DNA from: Heliobacteriaceae bacterium
Lineage (GTDB): Bacteria; Bacillota; Desulfitobacteriia; Heliobacteriales; Heliobacteriaceae
Direction: 5' to 3'
Assembly (NCBI GenBank): GCA_028707535.1
Contig: JAQWAU010000002.1
Location: 62,001 to 126,000 of the forward strand
DNA length: 64,000 nt
A model generated the notes under the pieces. That model saw nothing but the letters and a program-made list of their open reading frames with translations, did no database searches and had not been told where the DNA came from. This document shows, one piece after another, positions 17,680-26,079 of the stretch (positions are counted from its first letter, which is position 1; each line of letters starts with the position of its first letter). Made by a program: the position numbers and the translations under genes.

Positions 17680-18495
17680 TTGCAGGCACAATTGGCGATT
17701 ATCGGGGGTACCGGGGTTTACGATCCGGCAATGTTGACCGGTTTAAGGGAAGTGGTGGTGAAAAACCGGTTTGGGGATGTTCCCTTGACACTGGGGTGTT
17801 ATGGGGATAAAATAGTGGCCTTTTTGGCTCGTCACGGGGCAGGGCATGCTGTGCCTCCCCATTTGGTTAATTACCGGGCGAATATTTTGGCTCTAAAACA
17901 ACTTGGTGTCCGCCAAATTATCGCCACAGCGGCGGTGGGTTCGTTGAATCAGCAAATGGCTCCCGGTAACCTGGTGATTATTGACCAGTTTTTGGATTTT
18001 ACTAAGTCCCGCCCGGTCACATTTTTTGATGGTGGGGAGTCCGGGGTGATTCATACCGACCTGACGTTTCCCTATTGTCCCCGGTTGCGGCAGGTGTTGT
18101 TGGCAGCCGCACGGGAGCTCGGGCAGCAAGTGCATGATGGCGGTGTCTATGTCTGTACGGAAGGTCCCCGGTTTGAAACGGCAGCTGAGGTTCGCCTGTT
18201 TCAACACCTAGGAGGGGACCTGGTAGGAATGACCAGTGTTCCGGAAGCGAATTTGGCCCGGGAAGCGGAAATGTGTTACGCTTCGGTGGCGATGGTTACT
18301 AATTTTGCCGCCGGTATTTCCCCCACCCTTTTGACGCATAAGGAAGTATTGGCGGCGATGCAGGCGAATGTTGCCAATATCCGGACCCTGATCCGGCGGG
18401 TACTGGAATTAGCCGCTGGTGATGTGGAATGTACCTGCCACCAGGCGATTGCCGATTTTGGTGGATTTAATTTGTTGCCCGGGAAGGAGAACTGA
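17680..18495 (+). CDS. mtnP: methylthioadenosine/methylthioinosine phosphorylase
   Basis: A 271-residue MTAP/PNP-II family enzyme: IIGGTGVYDP, phosphate-site RHGAGHAVPPHLVNYRAN, ATAAVGSL and the Met/Glu region EGPRFETAAEVRLF. At the purine-recognition position it has VTNFAAG (Asn208), where adenine-specific MTAP has Asp (ATDYD in human) and guanine/hypoxanthine-specific PNP has Asn. This points to methylthioinosine rather than methylthioadenosine as substrate, which fits the deaminase gene two genes downstream. TTG 17680 follows GAGGAGGGATAAGG. The reaction yields methylthioribose-1-phosphate for MtnA. Confidence 0.9.
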   Translation: MQAQLAIIGGTGVYDPAMLTGLREVVVKNRFGDVPLTLGCYGDKIVAFLARHGAGHAVPPHLVNYRANILALKQLGVRQIIATAAVGSLNQQMAPGNLVIIDQFLDFTKSRPVTFFDGGESGVIHTDLTFPYCPRLRQVLLAAARELGQQVHDGGVYVCTEGPRFETAAEVRLFQHLGGDLVGMTSVPEANLAREAEMCYASVAMVTNFAAGISPTLLTHKEVLAAMQANVANIRTLIRRVLELAAGDVECTCHQAIADFGGFNLLPGKEN

Positions 18496-18496
18496 C

Positions 18497-19543
18497 TTGG
18501 AAGCGATCCGGTGGCAAAATGGCTGCTTGTGGCTTTTGGACCAAACAAAATTACCGCTGAAAGCAGAGTATCTGGAATGCTGGGACCACCAGGTGGTGGC
18601 AGCGGCGATTAAATGCCTGCAAGTGCGGGGCGCCCCGGCGATCGGGGCAGCGGCTGCCTTTGGGGTGGCGTTGGCCGGCTTGAATTACCAGGGGATGGAG
18701 ATGGCCGGGTTGGAAGCGGCTGTGCAGCAAGCCGTCACCGACTTGCGGAAAACCCGGCCAACAGCGGTCAACCTTTTTTGGGCCTTGCGCAGAATGGAAA
18801 GGGTGTTTGCCGGGACCAAAGGGTTAAACCTGGCGGAACGGCAAGCAAGCCTCGTGGCGGAAGCCCAGGCTATTTTGGCTGAAGACCGGGCGATGAACGA
18901 ACGTATGGGTGCCTTTGGCCAGGAACTGATCCCGGTTGGGGCCGGGGTATTAACCCACTGTAATGCCGGTGCTTTGGCTACGGGAGGATTCGGTACCGCT
19001 CTGGGAGTTATCCGGGCGGCCAGTCAAGCCGGGAAAGAAATCACCGTGTTTGTTGATGAAACCAGGCCTTTGTTGCAAGGAGCGCGTCTTACCGCGTGGG
19101 AACTGCTGCAAGATGGTATTGGGGTCACCTTGATTACGGATTCGATGGCTGCTTATGTAATGAAACAAGGGTTAGTGGATCTGGTGATCGTCGGGGCCGA
19201 CCGGATTGCGGCCAATGGTGATGTAGCCAATAAAATCGGCACTTACGGGCTGGCTGTGTTGGCCCGGGCCCATACGATTCCTTTTTACGTAGCGGCTCCG
19301 GTCTCCACGTTTGATCAGGCCACCCCAACCGGGGCCCAAATTCCGATTGAAGAACGGGATGCCGATGAGGTTCGTGGTTTTGCCGGTACGGTTATCGCCC
19401 CGGAGGAAGTGCCGGTATACAACCCGGCGTTTGATGTCACTTCCGGCGATTTGGTTACTGCTTTTATCACCGACCAGGGGGTAATCAAGCCCCCGTACCG
19501 GGAGAACCTGCCGGTAATCCTCGGAGTGAAAGGTGAAGAGTAA
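18497..19543 (+). CDS. mtnA: S-methyl-5-thioribose-1-phosphate isomerase
   Basis: A 348-residue eIF2B-like isomerase that makes methylthioribulose-1-phosphate. RGAPAIGAAAAFGVAL, the catalytic-Cys motif LTHCNAGALATGGFGTALG and the Asp motif GADRIAANGDVANKIGTY are present. TTG 18497 lies one base after the mtnP stop with GGAAGGAGA upstream; the longer frame is only a read-back into mtnP. No mtnB-C-D-type genes follow, so the later steps of salvage, or a dead-end export, are not shown here. Confidence 0.94.
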   Translation: MEAIRWQNGCLWLLDQTKLPLKAEYLECWDHQVVAAAIKCLQVRGAPAIGAAAAFGVALAGLNYQGMEMAGLEAAVQQAVTDLRKTRPTAVNLFWALRRMERVFAGTKGLNLAERQASLVAEAQAILAEDRAMNERMGAFGQELIPVGAGVLTHCNAGALATGGFGTALGVIRAASQAGKEITVFVDETRPLLQGARLTAWELLQDGIGVTLITDSMAAYVMKQGLVDLVIVGADRIAANGDVANKIGTYGLAVLARAHTIPFYVAAPVSTFDQATPTGAQIPIEERDADEVRGFAGTVIAPEEVPVYNPAFDVTSGDLVTAFITDQGVIKPPYRENLPVILGVKGEE

Positions 19544-19555
19544 GGAGGTTTGGGG

Positions 19556-20872
19556 ATGACTAGACTGCTGGTGCGGGGCGGGACAATTTTGCCGATGACA
19601 GCCAGGCAGGATATTTTCACGGGTGATCTTTATATCGAAAACGGGGAGATCCGGGGGATTTACCCGGGAGCAGCCCCGGCCGAACTCGTTGGTGAGGCGA
19701 ATGAAACGGTTGATGCCCGAAACAAGTTGGTATTGCCGGGACTGGTTAACGCCCATACCCATGCGGCGATGACGCTTTTTCGCAGCTATGCTGACGACCT
19801 GCCTTTGATGCGATGGTTGGAGGAGGCAATTTGGCCGGCGGAAGCAGGGTTAACGGGAGATGACGTTTACTGGGGGACAATGCTGGCGATTGCCGAGATG
19901 CTGAAAGCCGGGGTAACTACTTTTGCCGATATGTATTTCTTTATGGACCGGGTAGCGGCAGCGGTGGCCGATAGCGGGATCAGGGGCCACCTGAGTCGTG
20001 GCCTGGTCGGGTTAGGGCCGAATGCGGAACAGGCGTTGGCGGAGAATGAGGCTTTGTTCCGGGAATGGCATAACGGCGCTGACGGGCGGGTGCGGGTTTG
20101 GTTGGGCCCACACGCGCCATATACCTGTCCACCCGATTACCTAAAGCGGGTAATGGCCCTGGCGGACCGGTTGGGTACCGGGTTACACATTCACCTGGCC
20201 GAAACCCGGACGGAAGTTGAAGATATCCAAAAGCAGTACGGCAAATCCCCCACCCTGTTACTGGATAGCATCGATTTGTTTGAGCGGCCGGTGCTGGCAG
20301 CCCATTGTGTCCATTTAAGCCCGGAAGAACAGGCGATTTTGGCCCGGAAGCGGGTGGGCATTGCCCATAACCCGGAAAGCAACATGAAATTAGCTTCCGG
20401 GGTAGCACCGGTGGAGAGTTTACGCCGGCAGCAAGCGGTGATCGGCTTGGGTACGGATGGTGCGGCCAGTAATAACAACCTGGACCTGATTGAAGAAATG
20501 CGCCAGGCGGCTTTTTTGCAGAAAGTGCATTTAGGCGACCCAACCGTCATGCCGGCTTACAGTGTGTTAGAAATGGCGACAGTAGGTGGGGCCAGGGCTT
20601 TAGGCTGGGCAGAGGCCATCGGTACCCTGGAAGCCGGTAAACGGGCTGACCTGATTCTGCTCAACCTGGCCCAGCCGCATTTAGCTCCCCGTCACGATCT
20701 GGTGGCTCACCTGGTATATGCTGCCCGGGGCTCTGATGTGGATACCGTTGTGGTGGATGGCCGGGTATTGGTGCGATCAGGCAAACTGGTTGGGTTGGAT
20801 GAGGAGCGGATTATGGCGGAAGCCCAAAAAAGGGCGATTAGGCTGACCAATACGGTTGAGCTCGCTGATTAA
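19556..20872 (+). CDS. mtaD: 5'-methylthioadenosine / S-adenosylhomocysteine deaminase
   Basis: A 438-residue amidohydrolase of the ATZ/TRZ group. Metal ligands and active residues appear in NAHTHAAMTLFRSYADDLPL, HIHLAET, AAHCVHLSPEE, HNPESNMKLASG and GTDGAASNNNLDLIEEM, as in MTA/SAH deaminases. It converts the 6-amino purine of MTA or SAH to the inosine form. With the Asn-type phosphorylase and mtnA it makes a coherent three-step route. ATG 19556 follows TAAGGAGGTTTGGGG. Confidence 0.9.
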   Translation: MTRLLVRGGTILPMTARQDIFTGDLYIENGEIRGIYPGAAPAELVGEANETVDARNKLVLPGLVNAHTHAAMTLFRSYADDLPLMRWLEEAIWPAEAGLTGDDVYWGTMLAIAEMLKAGVTTFADMYFFMDRVAAAVADSGIRGHLSRGLVGLGPNAEQALAENEALFREWHNGADGRVRVWLGPHAPYTCPPDYLKRVMALADRLGTGLHIHLAETRTEVEDIQKQYGKSPTLLLDSIDLFERPVLAAHCVHLSPEEQAILARKRVGIAHNPESNMKLASGVAPVESLRRQQAVIGLGTDGAASNNNLDLIEEMRQAAFLQKVHLGDPTVMPAYSVLEMATVGGARALGWAEAIGTLEAGKRADLILLNLAQPHLAPRHDLVAHLVYAARGSDVDTVVVDGRVLVRSGKLVGLDEERIMAEAQKRAIRLTNTVELAD

Positions 20873-20889
20873 CTGTTAAGGGAAATACC

Positions 20890-20918
20890 TTGACAGAGGA
20901 TTGGGAAACGATTAAAAT
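20890..20918 (+). promoter_or_regulatory. sigma-A promoter for ylxM-ffh block
   Basis: TTGACA (20890-20895), 17-base spacer, TAAAAT (20913-20918). It overlaps the terminator of the upstream mtn genes. Confidence 0.8.
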
Positions 20919-20953
20919 CACAATAGGCCTTTTAAGGTTAAGGTGATTTTTGC
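20914..20953 (+). terminator. terminator of the mtn operon, overlapping the next promoter
   Basis: AAAATCAC (20914-20921) pairs with GTGATTTT (20943-20950), with an inner CCTT/AAGG stem, followed by TTTTTG. The 5' arm is the -10 region of the ylxM promoter, so only read-through RNA from the mtn genes forms the full hairpin. Confidence 0.65.
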
Positions 20954-20974
20954 GGTTAGACGGGGGCAGGCAGG

Positions 20975-21370
20975 ATGGTTGGTTCACCGGAGGACCGGGC
21001 CTTGGCCAAACTTAAGCGGGTGGCGCTGCTTTATGATTTTTACGGCCAGTTGCTGACTGAGCGGCAAAGACAGGTAATTGCCTTATATTACGAAGATAAC
21101 TGGTCATTAGGGGAAATCGCCGATGCCTTAAAGGTATCGCGCCAGGCGATATTTGACTTGTTGAGACGGGCGGAAAAGAGCCTGAACCGGTATGAGGAAA
21201 AGCTTGCCCTGGTTAAGCGCTGGGAGCGGGAACGGCATAGTTTGACCAAGATTGTGGCCCAGTTGGAGGTTTGTTACAACGATAAAGATTTTGAGCGGTT
21301 GGCAAACTTGATTGCCTGTTTGGCGGTGATCAGTGAAACAGGGGGTGAAATCCCTAATGGCCATGTTTGA
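20975..21370 (+). CDS. ylxM: YlxM-family helix-turn-helix protein (SRP-associated)
   Basis: A 131-residue protein with a sigma-70 region-4-like helix-turn-helix: LLTERQRQVIALYYEDNWSLGEIADALKVSRQAIFDLLRRAEKSL. This is the UPF0122/YlxM family, which is always encoded just before ffh and is thought to influence SRP. Its C-terminal 50 residues are longer than usual. It overlaps ffh by 14 bases. Confidence 0.9.
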   Translation: MVGSPEDRALAKLKRVALLYDFYGQLLTERQRQVIALYYEDNWSLGEIADALKVSRQAIFDLLRRAEKSLNRYEEKLALVKRWERERHSLTKIVAQLEVCYNDKDFERLANLIACLAVISETGGEIPNGHV

Positions 21371-22742
21371 AGGGCTGGCCGACAAGTTGCAGGACACCCT
21401 GAAAAAACTACGGGGCAAAGGCAAGATCGATGAAGCAGATGTCACCGCTGCGATGCGGGAAGTGCGATTGGCTTTGTTGGCTGCCGATGTTAACCTTAAA
21501 GTGGTTAAAGATTTTGTGGGCCGGGTTAAAGAAAGGGCGGTCGGCCAGGAGGTTTTGGCGAGCCTGACCCCAGGGCAACAGGTGGTCAAAGTTGTTTACG
21601 ATGAACTAGTGGCCTTGATGGGCGGAGATACCGCCAGGATAAACCTGGCTTCCCGGCCACCGACGGTCATCATGCTTGTCGGGTTGCAAGGAGCAGGTAA
21701 GACCACCACTGCCGCTAAACTGGGTCTTTTCCTCCGTAAACAAGGGCGTCGGCCTTTGCTGGTGGCTTGCGATGTTTACCGGCCGGCGGCAATTAAACAA
21801 TTGGAGGTACTTGGGGAGCAGCTGGATCTACCCGTGTTTAATTTAGGGACTGAGGTTAGCCCGGTTGATATTGCCGTAAAAGCGATTGCCGAGGCTGACT
21901 CCCAGGGCCGGGACGTGGTTGTGCTGGATACGGCAGGCCGGCTTCACATTAATGAGGAATTGATGGACGAACTGCGGGCGATTAAGGTCCGGGTCAAGCC
22001 CCAGGAGATCTTGTTGGTGGTCGATGCCATGACCGGCCAGGATGCGGTAAACGTGGCGGCAGCGTTTAACCGGGATCTGGAGATCAATGGGGTGGTTTTG
22101 ACCAAATTGGACGGGGATGCCCGGGGTGGGGCTGCCTTGTCGATCAAAGCTGTGACCGGGTGTCCGATTAAACTTGCCGGGGTCGGCGAAAAAGCCGATG
22201 CTTTGGAGCCGTTTCATCCTGACCGGATGGCTTCCCGCATTTTAGGGATGGGCGATGTCCTTACCTTGATTGAAAAAGCCCAAGCGGCGGTGGATGCCGA
22301 CACGATTCGGGAAATGGAAATGAAGATCCGCAAAGCGGACTTTAATCTTGAAGACTTCCTGGCCCAAATGCAACAAATGAAAAAAATGGGACCGATGGAT
22401 CAACTGCTGGGCATGTTACCTGGAATGAATAAGATGAAGGCTTTGAAGGATGTAGAAATCGACGAAAAAGAGATGAAACATATCGAAGCGATCATTCTTT
22501 CTATGACCCCCGAGGAACGACGCAATCCGCAAGTGCTTAAGGACAGCCGGAAGCGTCGGATTGCTAAAGGTTCGGGAACATCTGTGCAAAAAGTCAATCA
22601 GTTAATCAAGAATTTTGAACAGACCCGGAAATTAATGAAACAGTTTGCCGATTTCCGGGGACCCAAAGGGCCGGGTAAAGGTGGCAGTAAAGGTAAAGGC
22701 AAAGCTAAAGGCGGATTCCGTCTGCCGTTTTTCAAAGTATAG
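21357..22742 (+). CDS. ffh: signal recognition particle protein Ffh
   Basis: A 461-residue SRP GTPase. NG domain motifs are [15 protein letters not shown] (about residue 108), [26 protein letters not shown] and [10 protein letters not shown]; the methionine-rich M domain follows ([26 protein letters not shown] region), ending in a Gly-Lys-rich tail. ATG 21357 is used, with GGGGGTG (21341-21347) nine bases upstream. It binds 4.5S RNA and signal peptides, and docks with FtsY. Confidence 0.96.
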   Translation: MAMFEGLADKLQDTLKKLRGKGKIDEADVTAAMREVRLALLAADVNLKVVKDFVGRVKERAVGQEVLASLTPGQQVVKVVYDELVALMGGDTARINLASRPPTVIMLVGLQGAGKTTTAAKLGLFLRKQGRRPLLVACDVYRPAAIKQLEVLGEQLDLPVFNLGTEVSPVDIAVKAIAEADSQGRDVVVLDTAGRLHINEELMDELRAIKVRVKPQEILLVVDAMTGQDAVNVAAAFNRDLEINGVVLTKLDGDARGGAALSIKAVTGCPIKLAGVGEKADALEPFHPDRMASRILGMGDVLTLIEKAQAAVDADTIREMEMKIRKADFNLEDFLAQMQQMKKMGPMDQLLGMLPGMNKMKALKDVEIDEKEMKHIEAIILSMTPEERRNPQVLKDSRKRRIAKGSGTSVQKVNQLIKNFEQTRKLMKQFADFRGPKGPGKGGSKGKGKAKGGFRLPFFKV

Positions 22743-22758
22743 AAAGGTGGTAACAAAT

Positions 22759-23034
22759 TTGGCTACAAGGATTCGGCTGAAACGTATGGGCATGAAAAAG
22801 GCGCCATTTTATCGGGTAGTAGTGGCGGATTCTCGTTCTCCCCGGGATGGGCGTTTTATCGAAGAAATCGGCTATTATGACCCGACAAAAAATCCGGTAG
22901 TTGTGCAAATTGACGAGGAAAAAGCCCTTCAGTGGTTAAGTAATGGTGCCAAACCATCGGAAACGGTTCGTTCCTTATTTAACAAAACCGGCGTCCTGGA
23001 GAAATGGGCAGCAGTAAAAGGCAAAGCTGAGTAG
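22759..23034 (+). CDS. rpsP: 30S ribosomal protein S16
   Basis: A 91-residue S16: [25 protein letters not shown] at the start and [16 protein letters not shown] 22759 follows AGAAAGGTGG; the reading frame runs upstream into ffh but that part has no S16 similarity. It belongs to the conserved ffh-rpsP-khpA-rimM-trmD series. Confidence 0.96.
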   Translation: MATRIRLKRMGMKKAPFYRVVVADSRSPRDGRFIEEIGYYDPTKNPVVVQIDEEKALQWLSNGAKPSETVRSLFNKTGVLEKWAAVKGKAE

Positions 23035-23066
23035 AACTCAGGTAAAGACCGGGGGAGGGTACCCGC

Positions 23067-23294
23067 ATGAAGGAGTTAGTTGAGGTTTTGGCGAAAGCCC
23101 TCGTTGACCAACCCGAAGCAGTACAAGTTACCAAGACGGAAAGTGAGAAACAAGTCTTATTGGAACTTCGGGTAGCCCAAGAAGACATGGGTAAGGTTAT
23201 CGGTAAACAAGGGAAAATTGCCAAGGCGATTCGGACGATGGTGAAAGCCGCTGCCGCTAAAGATGGGCGACGGGTGATCGTGGAGATTGTTTAA
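23067..23294 (+). CDS. khpA: KH-domain RNA-binding protein KhpA
   Basis: A 75-residue single KH domain with the RNA-binding loop GKVIGKQGKIAKAIRT. Members (YlqC/KhpA) pair with KhpB/EloR and affect cell elongation and sRNA biology in Gram-positives. ATG 23067 is preceded by GGGGGAGGG. The stop codon lies inside the 5' arm of a terminator-like hairpin. Confidence 0.94.
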   Translation: MKELVEVLAKALVDQPEAVQVTKTESEKQVLLELRVAQEDMGKVIGKQGKIAKAIRTMVKAAAAKDGRRVIVEIV

Positions 23295-23315
23295 AGGGGT
23301 GTAAAGCCCCTTTTT
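23293..23315 (+). terminator. terminator or attenuator after khpA
   Basis: AAAGGGG (23293-23299), loop TGTAAAG, CCCCTTT and a T run ending TTTTTG. No clear promoter was seen before rimM at 23345, so it may reduce rather than stop transcription. Confidence 0.85.
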
Positions 23316-23344
23316 GCTTTAAAATTAAGGAGGTTTGCCGGCCT

Positions 23345-23854
23345 GTGGAAAGACTGGTACGGGTAGGGCAAATTGTGGGGAGTCAGGGTTTAAAGGGCCA
23401 GGTACGCGTCTGGCCCCTTACCGATAACTCCAAACGGTTTTTTGAATTAACCCGGGTATTTTTGGAGGCCAAGCCACCTGATGCCCTCAGGGAGCTTAAC
23501 ATTACCGGGGCGTATATTCACAGACGCCTGGTGGTGGTCACTTTTAAAGAGATATCGGATATAACCGCAGCGGCAAAACTAAAGGGCCGGTATCTGACGA
23601 TCCCGGTTACCGAAGTTTCACCGTTGCCGGCAGGGAGTTACTATCATTTTCAACTTGAAGGGTTACAGGTGTTTACGACTACCGGGCAAAAACTGGGGGA
23701 TTTAACCCGGATTCTCGAAACGGGAAGCAATGATGTTTACGTGGTGCAGTCTGCCGGTCGGGAGATCCTGATTCCGGCCTTGAAGTCCGTAGTTTTGCAG
23801 GTCGATGTAGGTAAGGGGACCATGGTTGTCAGTTTACCGGCCGGCTTGGATTAA
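23345..23854 (+). CDS. rimM: 16S rRNA processing protein RimM
   Basis: A 169-residue protein: VGQIVGSQGLKGQVRVWPLTD at the N-terminus and a C-terminal PRC-barrel with NDVYVV and ILIPAL. RimM binds S19 and aids 30S head maturation. GTG 23345 follows AAGGAGG by about ten bases. It is usually translated with trmD, ten bases downstream. Confidence 0.94.
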   Translation: MERLVRVGQIVGSQGLKGQVRVWPLTDNSKRFFELTRVFLEAKPPDALRELNITGAYIHRRLVVVTFKEISDITAAAKLKGRYLTIPVTEVSPLPAGSYYHFQLEGLQVFTTTGQKLGDLTRILETGSNDVYVVQSAGREILIPALKSVVLQVDVGKGTMVVSLPAGLD

Positions 23855-23863
23855 GGAGTACAG

Positions 23864-24661
23864 ATGCTGATTGATGTTTTAACGATCTTTCCCGAGATGT
23901 TTACTGGTCCTTTAAGGGCCAGTATTGTGGGGCGGGCGCAAGAAAAGGGGATCGTTACGGTCCGTACGCACGATATCCGGGCTTATACGCGGGATAAACA
24001 TCACCGGGTGGATGACACCCCGTTTGGCGGGGGGGCCGGCATGGTAATGAAGGCGGAACCGTTTTTTGAAGCGTTGACCGCTATTGTCGGGCCACCGTCG
24101 TCGGCGCCACGGGATTATCCGGTGATCTTGCTTAGTCCCCGGGGCCAGGTTTTTCATCAAGCTAAAGCTCGGGTACTGGCGGCGGCTGACCGGATCGTCC
24201 TGCTCTGTGGTCATTATGAAGGAATTGATGAGCGGGTTTGCCAGGTATGGGTCGATGAAGAAATTTCGATTGGGGACTATGTGCTGACCGGTGGCGAATT
24301 GGCGGCGATGGTGGTTATTGATGCTGTGGTCCGGCTGTTGCCTGGTGTACTGGGCGATGCGGCCTCCGTGGAAGAGGAATCATTTAGTGACGGGCTGTTG
24401 GAATATCCGCAGTATACCCGGCCGGCTGTTTACCGGGAAATGGCCGTTCCCGCAGTACTTTTGAGCGGTCATCATGCGCTTATCCGGCAGTGGCGGCACA
24501 AGGAGGCAATGAAACGGACTTTTCAGATGCGGCCCGAATTGCTGCTTCGCCGCGGTATTGACCCGGCAGAACAGCCGCTATTGGTTGAGGCCCTTAAAGA
24601 AATCGGCCTGGAGAATCCCGCCCTGGATAAACGACGGAAAAAGGAGGTGGGCAATCCCTGA
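23864..24661 (+). CDS. trmD: tRNA (guanine37-N1)-methyltransferase
   Basis: A 265-residue SPOUT-class enzyme that uses SAM to methylate G37 and prevent frameshifting. Motifs: IDVLTIFPEMF, VDDTPFGGGAGMVMK, the knot region LCGHYEGIDERV and SIGDYVLTGGELAAMVVIDA. A basic C-terminal tail extends it slightly. The stop overlaps the next start as TGATG. In most Firmicutes rplS follows closely, but here it is over 12 kb away. Confidence 0.96.
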   Translation: MLIDVLTIFPEMFTGPLRASIVGRAQEKGIVTVRTHDIRAYTRDKHHRVDDTPFGGGAGMVMKAEPFFEALTAIVGPPSSAPRDYPVILLSPRGQVFHQAKARVLAAADRIVLLCGHYEGIDERVCQVWVDEEISIGDYVLTGGELAAMVVIDAVVRLLPGVLGDAASVEEESFSDGLLEYPQYTRPAVYREMAVPAVLLSGHHALIRQWRHKEAMKRTFQMRPELLLRRGIDPAEQPLLVEALKEIGLENPALDKRRKKEVGNP

Positions 24662-25248
24662 TGAGTGCTGCCTGTGTATATATCGGTTTGGTGCATTATC
24701 CGGTATACAATAAAAAAGGGGAACTGATTGCTACTTCGGTGACTAATCTGGACTTGCACGATATTTCCCGCATCGGGGCGACTTATGCTGTGGCCGGTTA
24801 TTTGGTCATTCATCCGCACTTGGCGCAACAGCGGCTGGTGGCGGAAATTCTGCATTATTGGGTAGAGGGTTATGGCGCCGAATATAATCCTGACCGGAAA
24901 CAAGCTTTGCAAGGGCTGACTACGGTCAGCAGTTTGGCGGAGGCTATTGGCCTGATCGAGCGTAACGAAGGCCGGCGGCCCAAGATCGTGACCACCGATG
25001 CCCGGTTATTTCCTAATTCCATTGGGTATTGCCCCTTGCGTAGAAAAATAAGTACGGAGGAAGGTCCCTGGCTGTTGTTGTTTGGCACCGGTTTCGGCCT
25101 TGACCGGCAAACAACGGAAAGTGCGGATTATATTCTGGAACCCGTTTGGGGCCGGGGAGAATACAACCATTTATCCGTCCGCAGTGCGGTGGCGATCATT
25201 CTTGACCGCTTGCTTGGTCCATCCTTCCTTGGGGATAAGGAGAATTGA
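24661..25248 (+). CDS. predicted SAM-dependent RNA methyltransferase of the trmD locus
   Basis: A 195-residue protein of the SPOUT-like family found next to trmD (Pfam Methyltrn_RNA_4). It begins YIGLVHYPVYNKKGELIATSVTNLD, then HDISRIGATYAV, and has the SAM-binding-like LLLFGTGFGLDRQTTESADYILEPVWG with a final EYNHLSVRSAVAIILDRL. The RNA target is unknown. ATG 24661 overlaps the trmD stop and uses AAAGGAGGTGGGC for ribosome binding. Confidence 0.88.
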   Translation: MSAACVYIGLVHYPVYNKKGELIATSVTNLDLHDISRIGATYAVAGYLVIHPHLAQQRLVAEILHYWVEGYGAEYNPDRKQALQGLTTVSSLAEAIGLIERNEGRRPKIVTTDARLFPNSIGYCPLRRKISTEEGPWLLLFGTGFGLDRQTTESADYILEPVWGRGEYNHLSVRSAVAIILDRLLGPSFLGDKEN

Positions 25249-25261
25249 TTGAATAACAAGG

Positions 25262-25276
25262 AATTTTCAGAAATTT
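25262..25276 (+). promoter_or_regulatory. candidate CodY box upstream of tetR-ech
   Basis: AATTTTCAGAAATTT differs from the CodY consensus AATTTTCWGAAAATT at one of 15 positions. It ends six bases before the -35 of the tetR promoter. CodY itself is encoded at 55227. Binding is predicted, not shown. Confidence 0.62.
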
Positions 25277-25282
25277 TTCAAT

Positions 25283-25310
25283 TTGCAAAAGCTTTATAAT
25301 TTGTTATAAT
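25283..25310 (+). promoter_or_regulatory. promoter upstream of tetR
   Basis: TTGCAA (25283-25288), 16-base spacer, TATAAT (25305-25310) with an extended TGT before the -10. A second TATAAT (25295-25300) and a TATAATAA (25319-25326) follow the same AT-rich pattern and may belong to an operator. Confidence 0.72.
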
Positions 25311-25362
25311 GACCACGGTATAATAATGGTAATTTTATGCGTGGGGGGGTGGGAGTATTTAA

Positions 25363-26025
25363 ATGACTAGAGGAACTCGCCTGGATAAAAGGAAGGCCCA
25401 AACCAAGAATAAAATTTTTGAAGCCGCAGTGGCACTTTTTTTAGAACAGGGGTTTCAGGCTACAACGATCGAACAGATTGTTGCCAAAGCTGATGTTGCC
25501 AAAGGAACCTTTTTTGTTCATTTCCCAACTAAAGATGCAGTATTGTTTTATCTAGGTGAGCAACGGGCGGCATTAACGAAGGAGATCCTGGCAGAAAAGT
25601 TGCGCGGGATTAAAAGTGCCCGGGAACGCATATTTTGTTTATTGAAAGCATTAGCGGAATTTAATGAAGAACATAAATTGATTACGTATTTAGTTATTAG
25701 GGAAAGCTCTTCCGGATCGGATCCTGATAAGCAAAGCGAGTTGCTGCTCCGGGCGATTTTCGGCGAAATCATTGCTGATGGGCAAAGCCAGGGGGAATTT
25801 CGCGCTGGGTTTCAGCGGCGGCACGCAGTAGATATGCTGATTAGTACTTATTTTTATACTTTGGGCCTGTGGTTGGACGGTAAATTGCCCAAGTCCTTGG
25901 TAGAGGAACTGGCGGCAAAGGTAAAGATCTGTCTTACAGGGATCGCGGTTCCGGCAAACCGGCAGTCCCGGTTGTACAACCTGGCGGTACTGTTGGAAGA
26001 CCACCGGTTGAGCAACCTTGGCTAG
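25363..26025 (+). CDS. TetR/AcrR-family transcriptional regulator
   Basis: A 220-residue regulator. The N-terminal TetR domain is clear: KNKIFEAAVALFLEQGFQATTIEQIVAKADVAKGTFFVHFPTKDAVLFYL (about residues 15-65), with the helix-turn-helix in TIEQIVAKADVAKGTFFVHF. The C-terminal ligand-binding half is not assignable to a known effector. It stands just upstream of the hydrogenase genes in the same direction with no terminator between, so it may regulate them, be co-transcribed with them, or both. ATG 25363 follows a G-rich ribosome site. Confidence 0.9.
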   Translation: MTRGTRLDKRKAQTKNKIFEAAVALFLEQGFQATTIEQIVAKADVAKGTFFVHFPTKDAVLFYLGEQRAALTKEILAEKLRGIKSARERIFCLLKALAEFNEEHKLITYLVIRESSSGSDPDKQSELLLRAIFGEIIADGQSQGEFRAGFQRRHAVDMLISTYFYTLGLWLDGKLPKSLVEELAAKVKICLTGIAVPANRQSRLYNLAVLLEDHRLSNLG

Positions 26026-26026
26026 G

Positions 26027-26079
26027 TAGAAACAAAAAACGATTAAACTGGACAAAAAAAGTATTGTTTCTAGTTTCTA
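26027..26079 (+). repeat. three TAGAAAC repeats in the tetR-echA gap (possible operator)
   Basis: TAGAAACAA at 26027-26035 faces TTGTTTCTA at 26064-26072, and a further GTTTCTA follows at 26073-26079. That makes one forward and two reverse copies of the same 7-mer. The arrangement could be an operator for the adjacent TetR protein or an RNA stem. The rest of the 150-base gap holds two very strong ribosome-site-like sequences (near 26093-26102 and 26112-26118). Confidence 0.5.

Noticed and set aside
25294-25326. Inverted repeat TTATAATG...TATAATAA as a clear TetR operator
   Set aside because: Only six of eight half-site positions agree and the sequence overlaps promoter -10 elements, so AT-rich promoter composition explains it equally well.
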